A stretch of DNA of 64,000 bases, taken from contig CM038222.1 of assembly GCA_021442155.1 (NCBI GenBank), positions 21,028,923-21,092,922 on the forward strand. Direction: 5' to 3'. This stretch comes from Cymbidium sinense. Its lineage: Eukaryota > Streptophyta > Magnoliopsida > Asparagales > Orchidaceae. A program made the translations under genes and the position numbers. Each line of letters starts with the position of its first letter. The first letter of the stretch is position 1. The notes under the pieces were generated by a model. It was not told the DNA's origin. It saw only the letters and a list, made by a program, of their open reading frames with translations, and ran no database searches. Below, in pieces: positions 63,732 to 64,000 of the stretch.

Positions 63732-64000
63732 TAAAAATGCTAAACCCTAAACTAAAACTTGAACCCTAAACCTAAAACTTAAACCCAAAAGCCTAAATCC
63801 TAAAAGCCTAAACCCTAAACCCTAAACCCTAAACCCTAAACCTTAAAAAGCTAAAAACCTAAACCTAAACTAAATAAAACCTAAAATATAATAAATAAAT
63901 AAATAATTTGAACAAAATAAATTTAAAATAAAATAAAATAAAACAAACTAAAATAGAAACCTAAACCTAATCCAAAAAAGAAAATAAAATAAAAATAAAA
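63732..64000 (+). repeat. Telomeric tract and A-rich unit body at window end
   Basis: Canonical CCCTAAA at about 63,790-63,850 passes into the usual AAAACCTAAACCTAAAC body. The unit continues beyond the window. Confidence 0.85.

Overview
The window is plant nuclear DNA made almost wholly of repeats. I see no intact protein-coding gene and no tRNA, rRNA or CRISPR array. The telomere heptamer is CCCTAAA (TTTAGGG on the minus strand), the land-plant type. The protein remnants are plant families: a glycine-rich RNA-binding protein (GR-RBP), a Ty3/gypsy element with two RNase H domains like the Tat lineage, and a LINE-type DUF4283 domain. The species cannot be named from the sequence.

Layout. (1) 1-24,127 is a degenerate telomere-derived array. 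Near-canonical CCCTAAA tracts alternate with A-rich CCTAAA/AAATAAA derivative sequence, and most units end at a recurring GTTTACTTAATTTAAAA-like junction, giving a higher-order repeat of mostly about 0.9-1.6 kb. Four 5'-truncated copies of the 3' end of one GR-RBP mRNA, each with its A-run, lie in it at 1, 2.8, 6.2 and 23.4 kb. (2) 24.13-57.04 kb is a non-telomeric island. It opens with a roughly 345-bp satellite, followed by a roughly 415-bp repeat. Next comes a decayed minus-strand gypsy pol (copy A, 28.3-32.6 kb) with a 3.9-kb noncoding flank. Then follow a LINE ORF1 remnant, an unidentified minus-strand coding-like remnant, and a roughly 64-bp hairpin minisatellite (39.2-41.0 kb). The rest holds one arm of an inverted repeat, an AT-rich repeat block, a second gypsy pol with the same flank (copy B, 46.4-54.2 kb), and the other inverted arm ending at 57.04 kb. 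(3) 57.04-64.0 kb returns to the same telomere-derived array in the same orientation, with two more GR-RBP 3' ends.

Nothing here forms a working pathway. The interest is in genome structure. The telomeric polarity is uniform across both arrays. Every GR-RBP fragment is sense on the plus strand with its A-run on the same side, as expected if cDNA had been primed from a telomeric 3' end. The telomere-like sequence following the A-runs is also shared between several copies, so at least part of the copy number comes from later amplification of a telomere-plus-cDNA unit. Copies A and B of the gypsy element carry frameshifts and stops at the RT catalytic region; A also has substitutions at integrase key positions. 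Domain calls and similarities were read by eye, with no alignment or database search.
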